Notes: generated by a model not told the origin, from the sequence alone. DNA of 64,000 nt from Aequorivita capsosiphonis DSM 23843 (GCF_000429125.1 NZ_AUBG01000012.1:1-64000); one strand, 5' to 3'. Counted from the stretch's first letter, positions 16,542 to 26,225 are shown. Program-made: numbers and translations.

Positions 16542-19325
16542 CTATTTTTTTAAAAACTGTCGTAACACATATTGTAAAATTCCTTCGTTTTGGTAATATG
16601 CCACCTCAATTGGGGAATCTAATCTTGCAAGAACTTTGAATTCAATTTTCTTGCCATCATCGGTCTTGGCAGTTACAGTTACTTTCTTTAAAGGTGTTAA
16701 ATCGCTTTCAATACCGGTAATACTGAAAACTTCTTTTCCTGTTAAACCGTGTGAACTGGCAGTTTCACCTTCCAAATACTGAAGTGGTAAAACCCCCATC
16801 ATGATTAGATTACTTCTGTGAATACGTTCATAGCTCTCTGCCAAAACGGCTTTTATTCCTAAGAGAATAGTTCCTTTGGCAGCCCAGTCACGAGAAGAAC
16901 CACTACCGTATTCCTTTCCTGTAAGTACAATAAGTGGGGTTTTGTCTTTAATATATTTTTCCGAAGCCTCAAAAACGGTCATTTCTTCCCCAGAAGGAAG
17001 GTATGTTGTATATCCGCCTTCTTTGTTGGAGAGTTGATTGTTTATACGCACATTGGCAAAAGTTCCACGTACCATTACTTCATCATTTCCACGTCTGGAA
17101 CCATAACTATTGAAATTCTTCTTTTCTACTCCTCTTGACTTCAGGTATTTTCCGGCCGCTGAGTCTTCCGCAAAAGCTCCTGCTGGCGAAATATGGTCTG
17201 TAGTAATACTATCGCCAAGCATTAATAAAGCTCTGGCACCTTCAATATTTTTTAAAGGCTGTGGCTCATCTGAAAGGTTATTGAAAAACGGCACTTCTTT
17301 AATATAAGTGGAATCATCTTGCCACTGATAAAGTTTATCTTCCGGTACTTCTAGATTTTTCCAAATTTCATTTCCTTCAAAAATTTCATCATAATTCTTT
17401 TTGAAATCTTTTGGCGTAAGCACTGCGCTCATTACTTCATGAATTTCATCGTCAGTAGGCCAGATATCTTTTAAATAAATTGCCTTACCATTTCTATCAC
17501 AGCTCAAAGGTTCTGTGGTTAGATCAATATCAACCCTTCCAGCTATGGCAAAAGCCACGACTAACATAGGCGACATCAAAAAGTTCATTTTTACCTGTGG
17601 ATGGATTCGCGCCTCAAAGTTTCGGTTTCCGGAAAGCACAGAAGTCACAATTAAATCATTTTCTTCTACCGCTTTTGAAATTGCCGGCGGCAAGGGACCT
17701 GAATTTCCAATACAGGAAGTACAGCCATAACCAACCAAGTGAAATTGAAGTGCTTCAAGATCTTTAAGCAAATCGGACTTTTCTAAATAATCTGTCACAA
17801 CTTTTGATCCTGGTGCAAGGGAAGTTTTAACCCAAGGTTTAACGTCAATACCATGTTCTCGGGCTTTCTTAGCAACCAAGCCGGCCCCTATCATCACAAA
17901 TGGATTGGATGTATTGGTACAGGAAGTAATGGCAGCGATAGCCACAGCACCATCTGAAAGCATGAATTTTTCGTTACCGTGGGAGATCCATACTGTTTTT
18001 AATCCATCCTTGGTCTTAGCTTCTTCCACCTCAACATCTGGCAACGGATCGTGCGATTGTTCTACGGGTTGGCTTCCACCCTCTTCCCTCCATCTGGTAA
18101 TAGCTTCTTCGCGTTCGGAAGGTTTTATGTATTCTCTTCCAAAGCCATTACCAAGTAAATCAATAAATTTCTCCTTGAAATCTTTTAGTAGTATTTTATC
18201 CTGTGGTCGTTTCGGGCCTGCAACACTTGGTTGTACCGTTGAAATATCCAATTCCAGAACATCTGTATATTCAATTTTGTCTTCATTTTCACGCCATAGC
18301 ATATTGGCTTTGCAATAATCCTCTACCAACTGGATTTGTTCCTCACTTCGATTACTGCCCCGCATATATTCCAAAGTCTTATTGTCAATGGGGAAGTAAG
18401 TAATAGTACAACCAAATTCGGGCGACATATTACCAATAGTAGCTCTATCCGGCACGGAAAGATTATCCAGTCCAGGACCAAAAACCTCAACAAATTTTCC
18501 AACCACTCCATATTTACGAAGTAGATTGGCAATTGTAAGCACCAAATCTGTAGCCGTAGATCCTAAAGGAAGGTCGCCGGTAAGTTTTAAACCAATTACC
18601 TCTGGGCTTATAAAATAGATGGGTTGCCCCAGGATTGCAGCCTCGGCCTCAATTCCACCAACACCCCATGCGACAACTCCAATTCCATTTACCATGGGCG
18701 TATGGCTATCAGTTCCTACAAGTGTATCTGGAAAAACCATTCCGTCGCGCGCAATTGCGCCTTTAGAAAAATACTCAAGGTTTACTTGGTGGCAAATTCC
18801 CATTCCCGGTGGCACCACGCTGAAATTATCAAACGAACGTTGCGCCCACTTTAAAAAGGTATAGCGCTCCTTGTTTCGTTTATATTCCTCTTCCATGTTT
18901 TGTTCGTAGGCATATTGTGCGGCAAAATAATCCACCTGCACACTATGGTCTATCACAAGATCCACAGGAATCAATGGATTTATTTTTGATGCATCTCCTC
19001 CTTTTCTAGCCATCTCGGCACGTAGAGAAGCAATATCTACAACCGCGGGAACACCCGTAAAATCCTGCATAAGCACTCTAGCGGGCTTAAAAGCTACGTC
19101 TTTTTCGCTTTTTTCAGGCTTCCAATTTAAAACTGAATCCAGATGTTCCTTAGTTACCGAGAAATCATCATAATTTCGAAGTGCATTTTCAAGAAGAATT
19201 CTTATTGAAAAAGGAAGTTTTTCAATATTGTGTCCTTGTTTTTGAAGTTCTGGTAAACTATAATAGGTTGGCCTGTCTTTGGCGGTGTCGAGCGTTTTTT
19301 TGAGGTTGTAGATATCTTGTTGCAT
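16542..19325 (-). CDS. acnA: Aconitate hydratase, AcnA type
   Basis: This 927-residue TCA-cycle enzyme interconverts citrate and isocitrate through an Fe-S cluster. Cluster ligands are the Cys of TSCTNTSNP (about 473) and the two Cys of GYGCTSCIGNSGPLP (about 539 and 542). LGDSITTDHISPAG and the C-terminal swivel domain signature GKEYGSGSSRDWAAKG with GIKAVLAESYERIHRSNL are intact. Length and order match AcnA/IRP1-type aconitase rather than AcnB. It is a monocistronic gene transcribed away from the 19509 gene. Confidence 0.95.
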   Translation of the reverse strand: MQQDIYNLKKTLDTAKDRPTYYSLPELQKQGHNIEKLPFSIRILLENALRNYDDFSVTKEHLDSVLNWKPEKSEKDVAFKPARVLMQDFTGVPAVVDIASLRAEMARKGGDASKINPLIPVDLVIDHSVQVDYFAAQYAYEQNMEEEYKRNKERYTFLKWAQRSFDNFSVVPPGMGICHQVNLEYFSKGAIARDGMVFPDTLVGTDSHTPMVNGIGVVAWGVGGIEAEAAILGQPIYFISPEVIGLKLTGDLPLGSTATDLVLTIANLLRKYGVVGKFVEVFGPGLDNLSVPDRATIGNMSPEFGCTITYFPIDNKTLEYMRGSNRSEEQIQLVEDYCKANMLWRENEDKIEYTDVLELDISTVQPSVAGPKRPQDKILLKDFKEKFIDLLGNGFGREYIKPSEREEAITRWREEGGSQPVEQSHDPLPDVEVEEAKTKDGLKTVWISHGNEKFMLSDGAVAIAAITSCTNTSNPFVMIGAGLVAKKAREHGIDVKPWVKTSLAPGSKVVTDYLEKSDLLKDLEALQFHLVGYGCTSCIGNSGPLPPAISKAVEENDLIVTSVLSGNRNFEARIHPQVKMNFLMSPMLVVAFAIAGRVDIDLTTEPLSCDRNGKAIYLKDIWPTDDEIHEVMSAVLTPKDFKKNYDEIFEGNEIWKNLEVPEDKLYQWQDDSTYIKEVPFFNNLSDEPQPLKNIEGARALLMLGDSITTDHISPAGAFAEDSAAGKYLKSRGVEKKNFNSYGSRRGNDEVMVRGTFANVRINNQLSNKEGGYTTYLPSGEEMTVFEASEKYIKDKTPLIVLTGKEYGSGSSRDWAAKGTILLGIKAVLAESYERIHRSNLIMMGVLPLQYLEGETASSHGLTGKEVFSITGIESDLTPLKKVTVTAKTDDGKKIEFKVLARLDSPIEVAYYQNEGILQYVLRQFLKK

Positions 19326-19508
19326 AGTATAGGAGATTTTATGGTATTAAAATTAATCATTAATATAGCTACCTCCACATAATGCATGTGGTTTAACAAG
19401 CCCTTAACAGGCAACAATTCGTTAAGAATTAAGTCTGGGTTTTTCTTTTCAACTGATTGATTTTATTTTAGTTCGTAGGCAAACCAATTCATTTAGTATT
19501 TTAGCATC

Positions 19509-20465
19509 ATGATTGCCATCACCGCCAAACAGAAAAATCACCTATTTACTGCCACTAAATTTCTCGTAGTTGCAATCTCTTTCGGGTTTATCATTCATAA
19601 GGTAAGGAGTACTGAGGTTTTGAATCTCGAAGAATTTATTAGAACGATTTTTTCCAGGGGAATTGTTTCTGGATATCTCATTGTTGTATTCCTTCTTTTT
19701 GCAGCCGCCAATTGGTGTTTTGAAATCCTGAAGTGGCAGACTTTGGTTTCCTCTTTTGAAAAAATAGATTTTAAAACCGCAATGAAACAGAGTTTAGCAT
19801 CATTGACTGTTTCCTTGGCAACTCCTAACCGGATTGGAGAGTACGGTGCCAAAGCATTATATTTTGAAGCGCAAGACCGAAAAAAAGTATTGCTGCTCAA
19901 TTTTTATTCTGGGGCGATTCAAATGCTGGTAACAACCGTGTTCGGCATTATTGGCTTATTCTATTTGATTCAGAAATTCAATCTTTCACTCTCCTACGAA
20001 GGGATTTTAATTGTTGGTTTGATTATTGGCTTTCTTTTTGGAATTGGTTATATTTTAAAAGAAAAAGAATTGCTTTTCAAAGGCTTTTCAATTGGGAAAA
20101 TAGTTCGTTTTTTTAAAAACACTGCCTTTTCGATAAAGCTGAAAGCAAGTCTTTATTCGATCATTCGCTATATAATTTTCAGTTCCCTTTTCTTAGGATT
20201 GTTAATATTTTTTGATGCAAATATTTCTATTTCCGAAGCTTACCTCTTAATTTTTGTCATGTATTTTTTGGTTTCCGTTCTGCCTACGCTTTTTATTTTT
20301 GATGTGGTAATCCGCGGCGGAGTTGCGGTGTGGCTCTTTTCTTATGTAGGAGTGCCAGAGTTGACTGTGCTTTCAACCGTCTTCGCAATGTGGCTTTTAA
20401 ATTTTGTGATTCCTTCAATCTTAGGAAGTTTTTACGTTATCACTTACCAACCCACCATCCGATGA
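19509..20465 (+). CDS. LPG-synthase-TM-like integral membrane protein
   Basis: This 318-residue protein has about seven to eight membrane helices and resembles the flippase-like domain of lysylphosphatidylglycerol synthases (YbhN/UPF0104). It shows the family motif SLATPNRIGEYGAKALYF at about 98-115. The catalytic aminoacyl-transfer domain is absent, so it is a stand-alone transmembrane domain, a form common near glycosyltransferases. Its stop overlaps the start of the glycosyltransferase gene (ATGA), so the two are translationally coupled and may act together on a lipid-linked sugar. That role is an inference. Confidence 0.75.
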   Translation: MIAITAKQKNHLFTATKFLVVAISFGFIIHKVRSTEVLNLEEFIRTIFSRGIVSGYLIVVFLLFAAANWCFEILKWQTLVSSFEKIDFKTAMKQSLASLTVSLATPNRIGEYGAKALYFEAQDRKKVLLLNFYSGAIQMLVTTVFGIIGLFYLIQKFNLSLSYEGILIVGLIIGFLFGIGYILKEKELLFKGFSIGKIVRFFKNTAFSIKLKASLYSIIRYIIFSSLFLGLLIFFDANISISEAYLLIFVMYFLVSVLPTLFIFDVVIRGGVAVWLFSYVGVPELTVLSTVFAMWLLNFVIPSILGSFYVITYQPTIR

Positions 20466-21613
20466 TTTGGGCCTTTTTGACACTTTTTACTCTGTACTTT
20501 TTTTGTATGATGGCATGGGTTTATGGGTTTCAGAAAGTGCGCACATTCTCTTTCTCCGAATTGTCGGACAGGTCTGAAGGAATAATTCCCAAAACCAGAT
20601 TTTCAGTTATAATTCCCTTTAGAAATGAAGCCGAAAATCTTCCCGACCTTTTAAAAAGCATTGAAAAGCTGAAGTATCCCGAAGCATCGTTCGAAATCAT
20701 TTTTGTGAATGATGCTTCCGAAGATAATTCTGAAGCGATCCTTTACGAAGCAATACAGAAAAGTAAGTTTTCCATTAAAACTATTCAGAATAAACGCGTT
20801 TCCAATTCTCCAAAAAAAGACGCCATTTCTGAAGCAGTCCAACAAGCAAATTTTGAATGGATAGCAACCACCGACGCTGATTGTACACTTTCGTCAAATT
20901 GGTTAAAAAGCTTTGATCGATTTATTCAGCTAAACAATCCAATGATGGTTTGTGGTCCTGTGAAGTATGAATCTGCCGATAGTTTTATTGAAAACTTTCA
21001 GGAATTAGATGGGTTGAGTCTGCAAGCCGTTGGCGTTGGAGGTTTTGGTTTTAATAATCCGCTTTTGAGCAATGGTGCAAATTTGGCATATACCAAAAAT
21101 GCATTTTTAGAGGTGAACGGCTTTTCAGGCAATGATCATATTGCAAGTGGAGACGATATTTTTCTGATGGAAAAGATGAAAAGGACTTTTCCTGGGAGGG
21201 TTCAATTTTTAAAATCTGAAGAAGCAATTGTTTCAACAAAGCCGCAGAAAAATTGGAAAGATGTGATAAATCAGCGAATACGTTGGGCTTCTAAAACTTC
21301 AAAACAGAAAAGTATAACGTCACTTTTTCTTGGTGCCTTGGTTTTTCTGGTAAATATTTCAATCTTGGTATTGCCGATTCTTATGATTTTCGATTCGGAA
21401 CGTGCGCTGGTTTATTTGTTACTTATCGTTTTTAAAATAATCACGGATTTTGTTTTTATTCAACGATCTGCGCAATTTTTTAATGTAAAGATTTCCTTTT
21501 GGAAATTTCCATTGCAGACATTTGTATATGCTGCAGTGATATTTATAGTGGTTTTGGGAAGTTTCCGTGGGAAGTATTTGTGGAAGGGTCGAAGCATAAA
21601 AAAAATGACTTAA
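20462..21613 (+). CDS. Membrane glycosyltransferase family 2
   Basis: This protein of about 383 residues has an N-terminal anchor helix (MIWAFLTLFTLYFFCMMAWVY), a GT-A domain with VIIPFRNEAENLPDLLKSIE and a metal-binding DAD in ATTDADCTLS, the acceptor region with SGDDIFLMEKM, and a QRIRWASK motif. Three further hydrophobic helices close the C-terminus. The layout is that of processive or polyprenyl/lipid-acceptor GT2 enzymes. The ATG at 20462 overlaps the stop of the upstream membrane-protein gene by 4 bases. The sugar and acceptor are unknown. Confidence 0.9.
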   Translation: MIWAFLTLFTLYFFCMMAWVYGFQKVRTFSFSELSDRSEGIIPKTRFSVIIPFRNEAENLPDLLKSIEKLKYPEASFEIIFVNDASEDNSEAILYEAIQKSKFSIKTIQNKRVSNSPKKDAISEAVQQANFEWIATTDADCTLSSNWLKSFDRFIQLNNPMMVCGPVKYESADSFIENFQELDGLSLQAVGVGGFGFNNPLLSNGANLAYTKNAFLEVNGFSGNDHIASGDDIFLMEKMKRTFPGRVQFLKSEEAIVSTKPQKNWKDVINQRIRWASKTSKQKSITSLFLGALVFLVNISILVLPILMIFDSERALVYLLLIVFKIITDFVFIQRSAQFFNVKISFWKFPLQTFVYAAVIFIVVLGSFRGKYLWKGRSIKKMT

Positions 21614-21734
21614 GACTGAATGACTTATGACGTAGGACATTCAACGGTGCACGAATTCAACTTTTTCCATTATAACAATGGCAGTTGCAAATAGATTAAT
21701 TATTTATATTAGCCATAGCTTAAAGCACGTCCTT

Positions 21735-22613
21735 ATGAAATCGTTACTTTCAATTTTTGTTTTATCACTTCTACTTTCAATTGGAAGTTTGCAAGCGCAG
21801 CAAGAATATTCCGTTGATGCACAGACTTATACATTGAAAACCGAAGTGGAGGGTTCACTCACCTTACTTTGGAATACCATTGATGGGGAATACCGTTATT
21901 TTTCAAAGAAAGATGATACTATTGTGGAACTTAAAAACACAAAACAAAATGGCGAATATCAAGAAGAATACAAGACGACTCTAAAACAACAAACCAGTGA
22001 TGCCCCTGTTTCAACCGAGAAGGTAAAGCTGACACTACCAAGTTTACACTCCTTTTTTGCTACATACAACAAAAAGAGAGATCCTAGTTTTAAGGAGGAT
22101 AAGGAATCTATTCACTTGCAATTCCGTCTTGGAGCTTTTGTGGGGATTACGAACAGTGTTTATACCGAGAACACCTACAATACGGCTCAAGCTTTGGCAG
22201 GAGTTGATTTAGAAATGATTGATGCCGTAAAATTGAAAAGACACGTTATGGTATTGCGTTTTAAGCAAACCGTAAAAGGTAACTCCTATAAATATTCAGC
22301 TTCACAATTATCGTTGAATTATCGTTTTAAATTTGTAAAAACACCAAAGTTCGATGCTTTCGTTAACTGTAAATTTGCGGCACTCACCTATTTCAAAAGG
22401 GAAGACACAAAACTATATGAGTTAGCGCCTCCAGTAACAACCACCACATCTGGCAGTGACTTTAACGCCCCAATAACCTTCGGGATTGGTGCAGATTACA
22501 AAGTGGGAAATGGATATATCACTTTTAACTACAATGATATTGTAGGTTTGAGCGTGGAAAGCAATGACGAATTTCCAATAGATTTCACACTCGGCTATAA
22601 ATTCAATCTTTAG
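21735..22613 (+). CDS. Exported hypothetical protein, possible outer-membrane beta protein
   Basis: I chose the ATG at 21735 because MKSLLSIFVLSLLLSIGSLQAQQ is a clean signal peptide; an ATG at 21678 would bury it. The mature protein of about 270 residues is rich in alternating strands. The second half (FRLGAFVGITNSVY..., LSLNYRFKFVKTPKFDAFVNCKFAAL, ending DFTLGYKFNL with terminal aromatic-x-Leu) looks like a small outer-membrane barrel. I recognise no named family. It lies 121 bp after the glycosyltransferase. Confidence 0.65.
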   Translation: MKSLLSIFVLSLLLSIGSLQAQQEYSVDAQTYTLKTEVEGSLTLLWNTIDGEYRYFSKKDDTIVELKNTKQNGEYQEEYKTTLKQQTSDAPVSTEKVKLTLPSLHSFFATYNKKRDPSFKEDKESIHLQFRLGAFVGITNSVYTENTYNTAQALAGVDLEMIDAVKLKRHVMVLRFKQTVKGNSYKYSASQLSLNYRFKFVKTPKFDAFVNCKFAALTYFKREDTKLYELAPPVTTTTSGSDFNAPITFGIGADYKVGNGYITFNYNDIVGLSVESNDEFPIDFTLGYKFNL

Positions 22614-22624
22614 AAATCTGCCCG

Positions 22625-23104
22625 TTAATTTGTTTTTATGATTACCGGCAGAGTGAATTGCGTTTTCACAGGAATTCCGCGTTTATAGGCTGGAGCCACG
22701 GGTTGTAGCGAATCAATACTTTGCATAAGCCACTGCTCCAGGTGTGGAAATTCTTTTTGCAAGAGGGTATCAATTTCTATGTCACGAATGGAAAGCTCGC
22801 CTTTGCTGCTCACTTCAAATTTTACTTTTACGGTATCATAAATATCCCGTGCTGCCACCATATTTTCGTGACTTATGGATTTGTAGAGTTGTGAGCTAAT
22901 TGTATTTATAAAACATTCTCGCTGTTGGGGTTTTTCTATCGCGTTTTCGCAGTTGGAAAAAGACGGATAGTTATCTACATCTTTCCAATTTATGGTGCCC
23001 ATCTCCTCCTTAAACATTTCTTCCGAGGAAACCTTTTCGGTCTCAAAAAACTGGCAGGAAGTTGCCAGAAAAAGAATGGAGATACAGATAAACCAATGCT
23101 TCAT
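22625..23104 (-). CDS. Lipoprotein with TonB-C-like domain
   Basis: This 159-residue lipoprotein has the lipobox FLATSC with Cys17. The mature part has YPSFSNCENA...PQQRECF followed by a TonB C-terminal-like domain (about 60-155: VKVKFEVSSKGELSIRDIEI... FTLPVIIKTN). The same NCENxxxxxxRxxCF pattern precedes TonB-like domains in many Bacteroidota signalling proteins. It is the last gene of the blaI-blaR1-TPR cluster, 43 bp after the TPR gene. TonB partners are not visible here, so energy coupling is unproven. Confidence 0.7.
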   Translation of the reverse strand: MKHWFICISILFLATSCQFFETEKVSSEEMFKEEMGTINWKDVDNYPSFSNCENAIEKPQQRECFINTISSQLYKSISHENMVAARDIYDTVKVKFEVSSKGELSIRDIEIDTLLQKEFPHLEQWLMQSIDSLQPVAPAYKRGIPVKTQFTLPVIIKTN

Positions 23105-23147
23105 TTGAGAATAAATTCTAACTTGAAAAGTACAAATTTACTCAAAC

Positions 23148-24320
23148 TTAATCGGTTGCGAAATGAAGTTCTTTTTTTAAATCGGATACGCGTTGTTTTG
23201 CCAAATTTCGCATACGTCCGTTTTCAGAAAATTGCTTTAAATAATTTTGATAATAAAGCAAAACCGTTTTTTTATCTGCAAAATAATTATCCGCAGCAAC
23301 CGCGAGCTTATAAAGAGCCATTTCGTTTAAGGGATTGTTGCGAAATGCTGCTTTTAAAGCTTCCATCTCCTTTTTATAATCCTGTTTCCAATTATAAATT
23401 GAAGCCATCTCCAAATACATGTCAGATAATGGAATTTCTTGAAGGGCGATAGCGATGTTAATATGACGTTGTGCTTCTTCATATTCTTTTAAGCTTCGGT
23501 AAACCTTGGCCACTTCGAGATGCCATTTAGGGTTTTTGTCATCAAACTTATTGAGCAATATTTTATATTCTTCCAATGCTTTTTCAAATTGATTGGTATA
23601 GGAATAACAAAATGCCAAATTCTCGTGTATTTGGATGTTGCTCTCTCCAAGAGCGGAGAGTCTCTGATATGTTGCAATCGCGGCAGGACAATCTTTGGTG
23701 TGAAATTGCTTTAATCCGCGTAAAGTTAGAAACCGAACGCTACTACTATCCACAGCCAAGCCTTTATTAATATATATTTCAGCGTCTAAAAACCTTCTGT
23801 TTTCAATATAATTTCGGGCGATTTTATAGGCAGCATTTATATGATTTGTATCCAAACGATATACTTCTCTATAAGCCTCTATCGCGGTAGAATCGTTTTG
23901 AGCTTCCTTTAGCAAGGCTCTCTGATATATAAAGTTAGGATTGCTTGGGAATTCATTTGTCAAATTTTTAAAAATGTTATCTGCTTTCTGGTACTTTAAA
24001 GATTGACCCAAGAGTTTTGCATATTCGAATTGTAGTTGAATATCCCCTTTTCTCTCCTTTCCAGGTGGATTGGTTTCTGAAATTGCTTGTTCATAATAAT
24101 GTAGCGCCTTAGGAATATTCCCGATAGCGACATAAGCCTTTGCAATTTTCGTGGCAATTGCGGCATCCATCGTGACTTTCTTATAGTGTTTAATTGCATT
24201 GCTATAATCGCCAATTTCATAAAGGCTGTCCGCGTTTTGTAAAACAGAAGAAGCCGAAGCAGATTGGGCTCCGGCTTTAAATGATATGAATAGGGCAAGA
24301 AGTATTATTGCTTTTTTCAT
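23148..24320 (-). CDS. Periplasmic tetratricopeptide-repeat protein
   Basis: This 390-residue protein has a signal peptide (MKKAIILLALFISFKAGAQ) and about nine TPR units, for example YEIGDYSNAIKHYKKV, YVAIGNIPKALHYYEQAI and YSYTNQFEKALEEYKILL. It is probably a protein-interaction scaffold in the periplasm. Its ATG overlaps the stop of the blaR1-like gene by 4 bases, so it is translationally coupled to it and likely takes part in the same signalling or envelope-response system. Confidence 0.8.
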   Translation of the reverse strand: MKKAIILLALFISFKAGAQSASASSVLQNADSLYEIGDYSNAIKHYKKVTMDAAIATKIAKAYVAIGNIPKALHYYEQAISETNPPGKERKGDIQLQFEYAKLLGQSLKYQKADNIFKNLTNEFPSNPNFIYQRALLKEAQNDSTAIEAYREVYRLDTNHINAAYKIARNYIENRRFLDAEIYINKGLAVDSSSVRFLTLRGLKQFHTKDCPAAIATYQRLSALGESNIQIHENLAFCYSYTNQFEKALEEYKILLNKFDDKNPKWHLEVAKVYRSLKEYEEAQRHINIAIALQEIPLSDMYLEMASIYNWKQDYKKEMEALKAAFRNNPLNEMALYKLAVAADNYFADKKTVLLYYQNYLKQFSENGRMRNLAKQRVSDLKKELHFATD

Positions 24321-25636
24321 TCCACTATATCAAAAACAATAGGCAAGGAATAAAGCACGCTCACCTTTTCGCCTTTTTGTTCTCCTGGTTCCATATGCGG
24401 AAGGAGTTTTACAACTCGAATGGCTTCTGCCTCCAATTCAGCAGTATTTGAAAGTGAACGAGCTGTAACATCCACAACATTTCCGGTTTTGTCAATCTTA
24501 AATTGAACAGAAATTCGCTGTCTTCCCGAGAGTTTTAAATCATCGGCAACTCCAGTATTGAAATTGGAATTAATGGATTCAGCAATTTTCGTGGACATAC
24601 ATTTTTTCATCGTTTCATTGTCGCCAGAGCATCCAGGATAAGTGGGAACTTGCTCGATAGCGGAATAAGGAACATCCATATCTTCACCAGTGGCTAGTGT
24701 TGGAGGTGGAGGTGGAGGTGGAATAGGTGGAGGTGGAGGTGGAGGTGGATCCATTAAAGTCTGTTCCTCTTGCATCCTATCCATGGAGTCTGAACAAGAA
24801 GTATAAATCAGCATAGCTCCAAGAAGTGGAACTATCAATAAATACTTTGCTAAATTACTTCGATGTGATTTTGATTTTTGTAACATAATGATTCGTTTTT
24901 TGATTAATGATTGATTGAAAAATGTATTGATGAATGAAATTTTTTCGGTTTGAAATACTTCTGAAAGCAGGCTTTGATAATATTGCTTTTTATCGTTTTG
25001 GGCTGTAACCTCAGCATCGGCGATGAATTCGTGGAGGGTGGTCATTCTATTTTGAAAGAGATAAATCATCGGATTAAACCAAAACAGGATGCGAAGCGCT
25101 TCAAAAAACAGCAGATCTATCGTATGTTTTTGCTGAATGTGTATTTTTTCGTGCGCAATAATACTTGTCTTGTTTTCTTCGGAAATATTTTCACCTAAAT
25201 ATATGGTCTTATAAAAAGAAAAAGCAGTGTCCGTTTTCGGAAGAAGTATTAGTTTATAATCCGGAAGATTTTTTATAATTCCAGCAGATTTCAGTTTAGT
25301 TATTTTATATAATTTCCAACAAAAGAAAAGCGCGCTAATCCCCATTCCAAAGAGCCAAAGCCATAGTAAACCCGTGATCCACAAGGAAGTTCCATTTGAA
25401 ACAGTTTCTGAAACCTCGCCACCAATAATAACCCCTGGCAACTGAATAATATATTCTTGCGGAATATATTGCTGAATAAAATCAAAACTAATAAAAGGTA
25501 AAATAAAGCCTAAAACTGGCGTGAGCAATAAGTAGATTCGGTTTAAATTGAAGAAAGTTTCCTTTTTCAGAAAAAGATCATATACCGCCAAAAACAGTAC
25601 TTGAAATGTCAGTATTTGTAAGATGGTGTGTATCAT
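24317..25636 (-). CDS. BlaR1/MecR1-type M56 peptidase with TonB-like C-terminus
   Basis: This 439-residue membrane protein has about four N-terminal helices and an M56 zinc protease core with HEKIH at about 163-167 and the third-ligand region LHEFIADAEVTAQ. A further helix follows at about 268-285, then a Pro-rich linker (two runs of seven or eight prolines at about 300-318) and a TonB-C-like domain (about 330-437) including CSGDNETMKKCMSTKI. It lacks the penicillin-binding domain of true BlaR1. On the family model it would sense an envelope signal and cleave the BlaI repressor. It overlaps the blaI stop by 4 bases. Confidence 0.85.
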   Translation of the reverse strand: MIHTILQILTFQVLFLAVYDLFLKKETFFNLNRIYLLLTPVLGFILPFISFDFIQQYIPQEYIIQLPGVIIGGEVSETVSNGTSLWITGLLWLWLFGMGISALFFCWKLYKITKLKSAGIIKNLPDYKLILLPKTDTAFSFYKTIYLGENISEENKTSIIAHEKIHIQQKHTIDLLFFEALRILFWFNPMIYLFQNRMTTLHEFIADAEVTAQNDKKQYYQSLLSEVFQTEKISFINTFFNQSLIKKRIIMLQKSKSHRSNLAKYLLIVPLLGAMLIYTSCSDSMDRMQEEQTLMDPPPPPPPPIPPPPPPPTLATGEDMDVPYSAIEQVPTYPGCSGDNETMKKCMSTKIAESINSNFNTGVADDLKLSGRQRISVQFKIDKTGNVVDVTARSLSNTAELEAEAIRVVKLLPHMEPGEQKGEKVSVLYSLPIVFDIVE

Positions 25637-26013
25637 TTTTTGGTTTTTTCAGAATTAATTTCCTTCATAATAGTCTCCATTTCCTGGATGCTGATATCGT
25701 TTTTCTTCATAAAAAAAGAAACCATACTTTTAAACGAACCTTGAAAATAACCGTCCATTAATTTATTGAGGGATTGACTACTATATTCGGTTTTCTTCAC
25801 TTTTGGGAAATATACATGGCCTCTTCCTTCCTTTCGGTAATTGACAAAATCTTTGCTTTCTAAAATCCGAACTATGGTTGAAACCGTGTTATATGCTGGT
25901 TTCGGTTCGGGCAATTTTTCTATAATTGAAGCAACATTCGCTTCTTCCAAATCCCATAGAATTTGCATAATATCTTCTTCGGCTTTGGTGAGTTGTTTTG
26001 GTTTTATAGACAT
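25633..26013 (-). CDS. BlaI/MecI-family transcriptional repressor
   Basis: This 126-residue regulator has the winged-helix signature of the family: KPKQLTKAEEDIMQILWDLEEANVASIIEKLP, then the recognition region PAYNTVSTIVRILESKDFVNYRKEGRGHVYFP. The C-terminal half is the helical dimerisation part, where M56 proteases cut in this family. It heads a four-gene operon and has a 40-bp palindromic operator upstream, so it very likely represses its own transcription. Confidence 0.9.
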   Translation of the reverse strand: MSIKPKQLTKAEEDIMQILWDLEEANVASIIEKLPEPKPAYNTVSTIVRILESKDFVNYRKEGRGHVYFPKVKKTEYSSQSLNKLMDGYFQGSFKSMVSFFMKKNDISIQEMETIMKEINSEKTKK

Positions 26014-26055
26014 TAGATGTTAGATTTGAGATATAAGATGTTGTATCCTAGACTA

Positions 26056-26063
26056 CAAATGTA
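26056..26063 (-). promoter_or_regulatory. -7 promoter box of the blaI operon
   Basis: On the minus strand these bases read TACATTTG, matching TAnnTTTG. The box overlaps the outer edge of the palindromic operator, so repressor binding would block polymerase. The start of blaI lies 43 bp downstream. Confidence 0.65.
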
Positions 26064-26099
26064 ACTAATTTATTAGTTTAAACTAATAAATTAGTTACA
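26060..26099. promoter_or_regulatory. BlaI-type double operator, 40-bp perfect palindrome
   Basis: The 20-bp arms match perfectly. Within them are two dyads of the form ACTAATNNATTAGT, at 26064-26077 and 26082-26095, with centres 18 bp apart. Paired dyads fit binding of two BlaI-type dimers. The element sits 47-86 bp before blaI and overlaps the -7 box. Confidence 0.8.
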
Positions 26100-26118
26100 A
26101 ATTTTAATTTATAAAAAA

Positions 26119-26188
26119 ACCTGTTCGGTTTTTAATGGTTCTACCGCGCTATTTTCAGCTTATCGGAAAACCATAAAACCTAACAGGT
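26119..26188. repeat. REP-like inverted arms
   Basis: ACCTGTTCGGTTTTTAATGG begins at 26119, and AACCATAAAACCTAACAGGT at 26169-26188 is its imperfect reverse complement. The arms match those flanking the RAYT gene at 8530-9300. The unit lies between the blaI operator and the stop of the nitroreductase gene. Confidence 0.6.
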
Positions 26189-26225
26189 CTCATTTTAATT
26201 TTTTACTTTGAACTTTGAACCTTAA

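Noticed and set aside
24690-24755. GGTGGAGGT tandem, considered as CRISPR or other array
   Set aside because: It encodes the Pro-rich linker of the M56 protein; there are no spacers.
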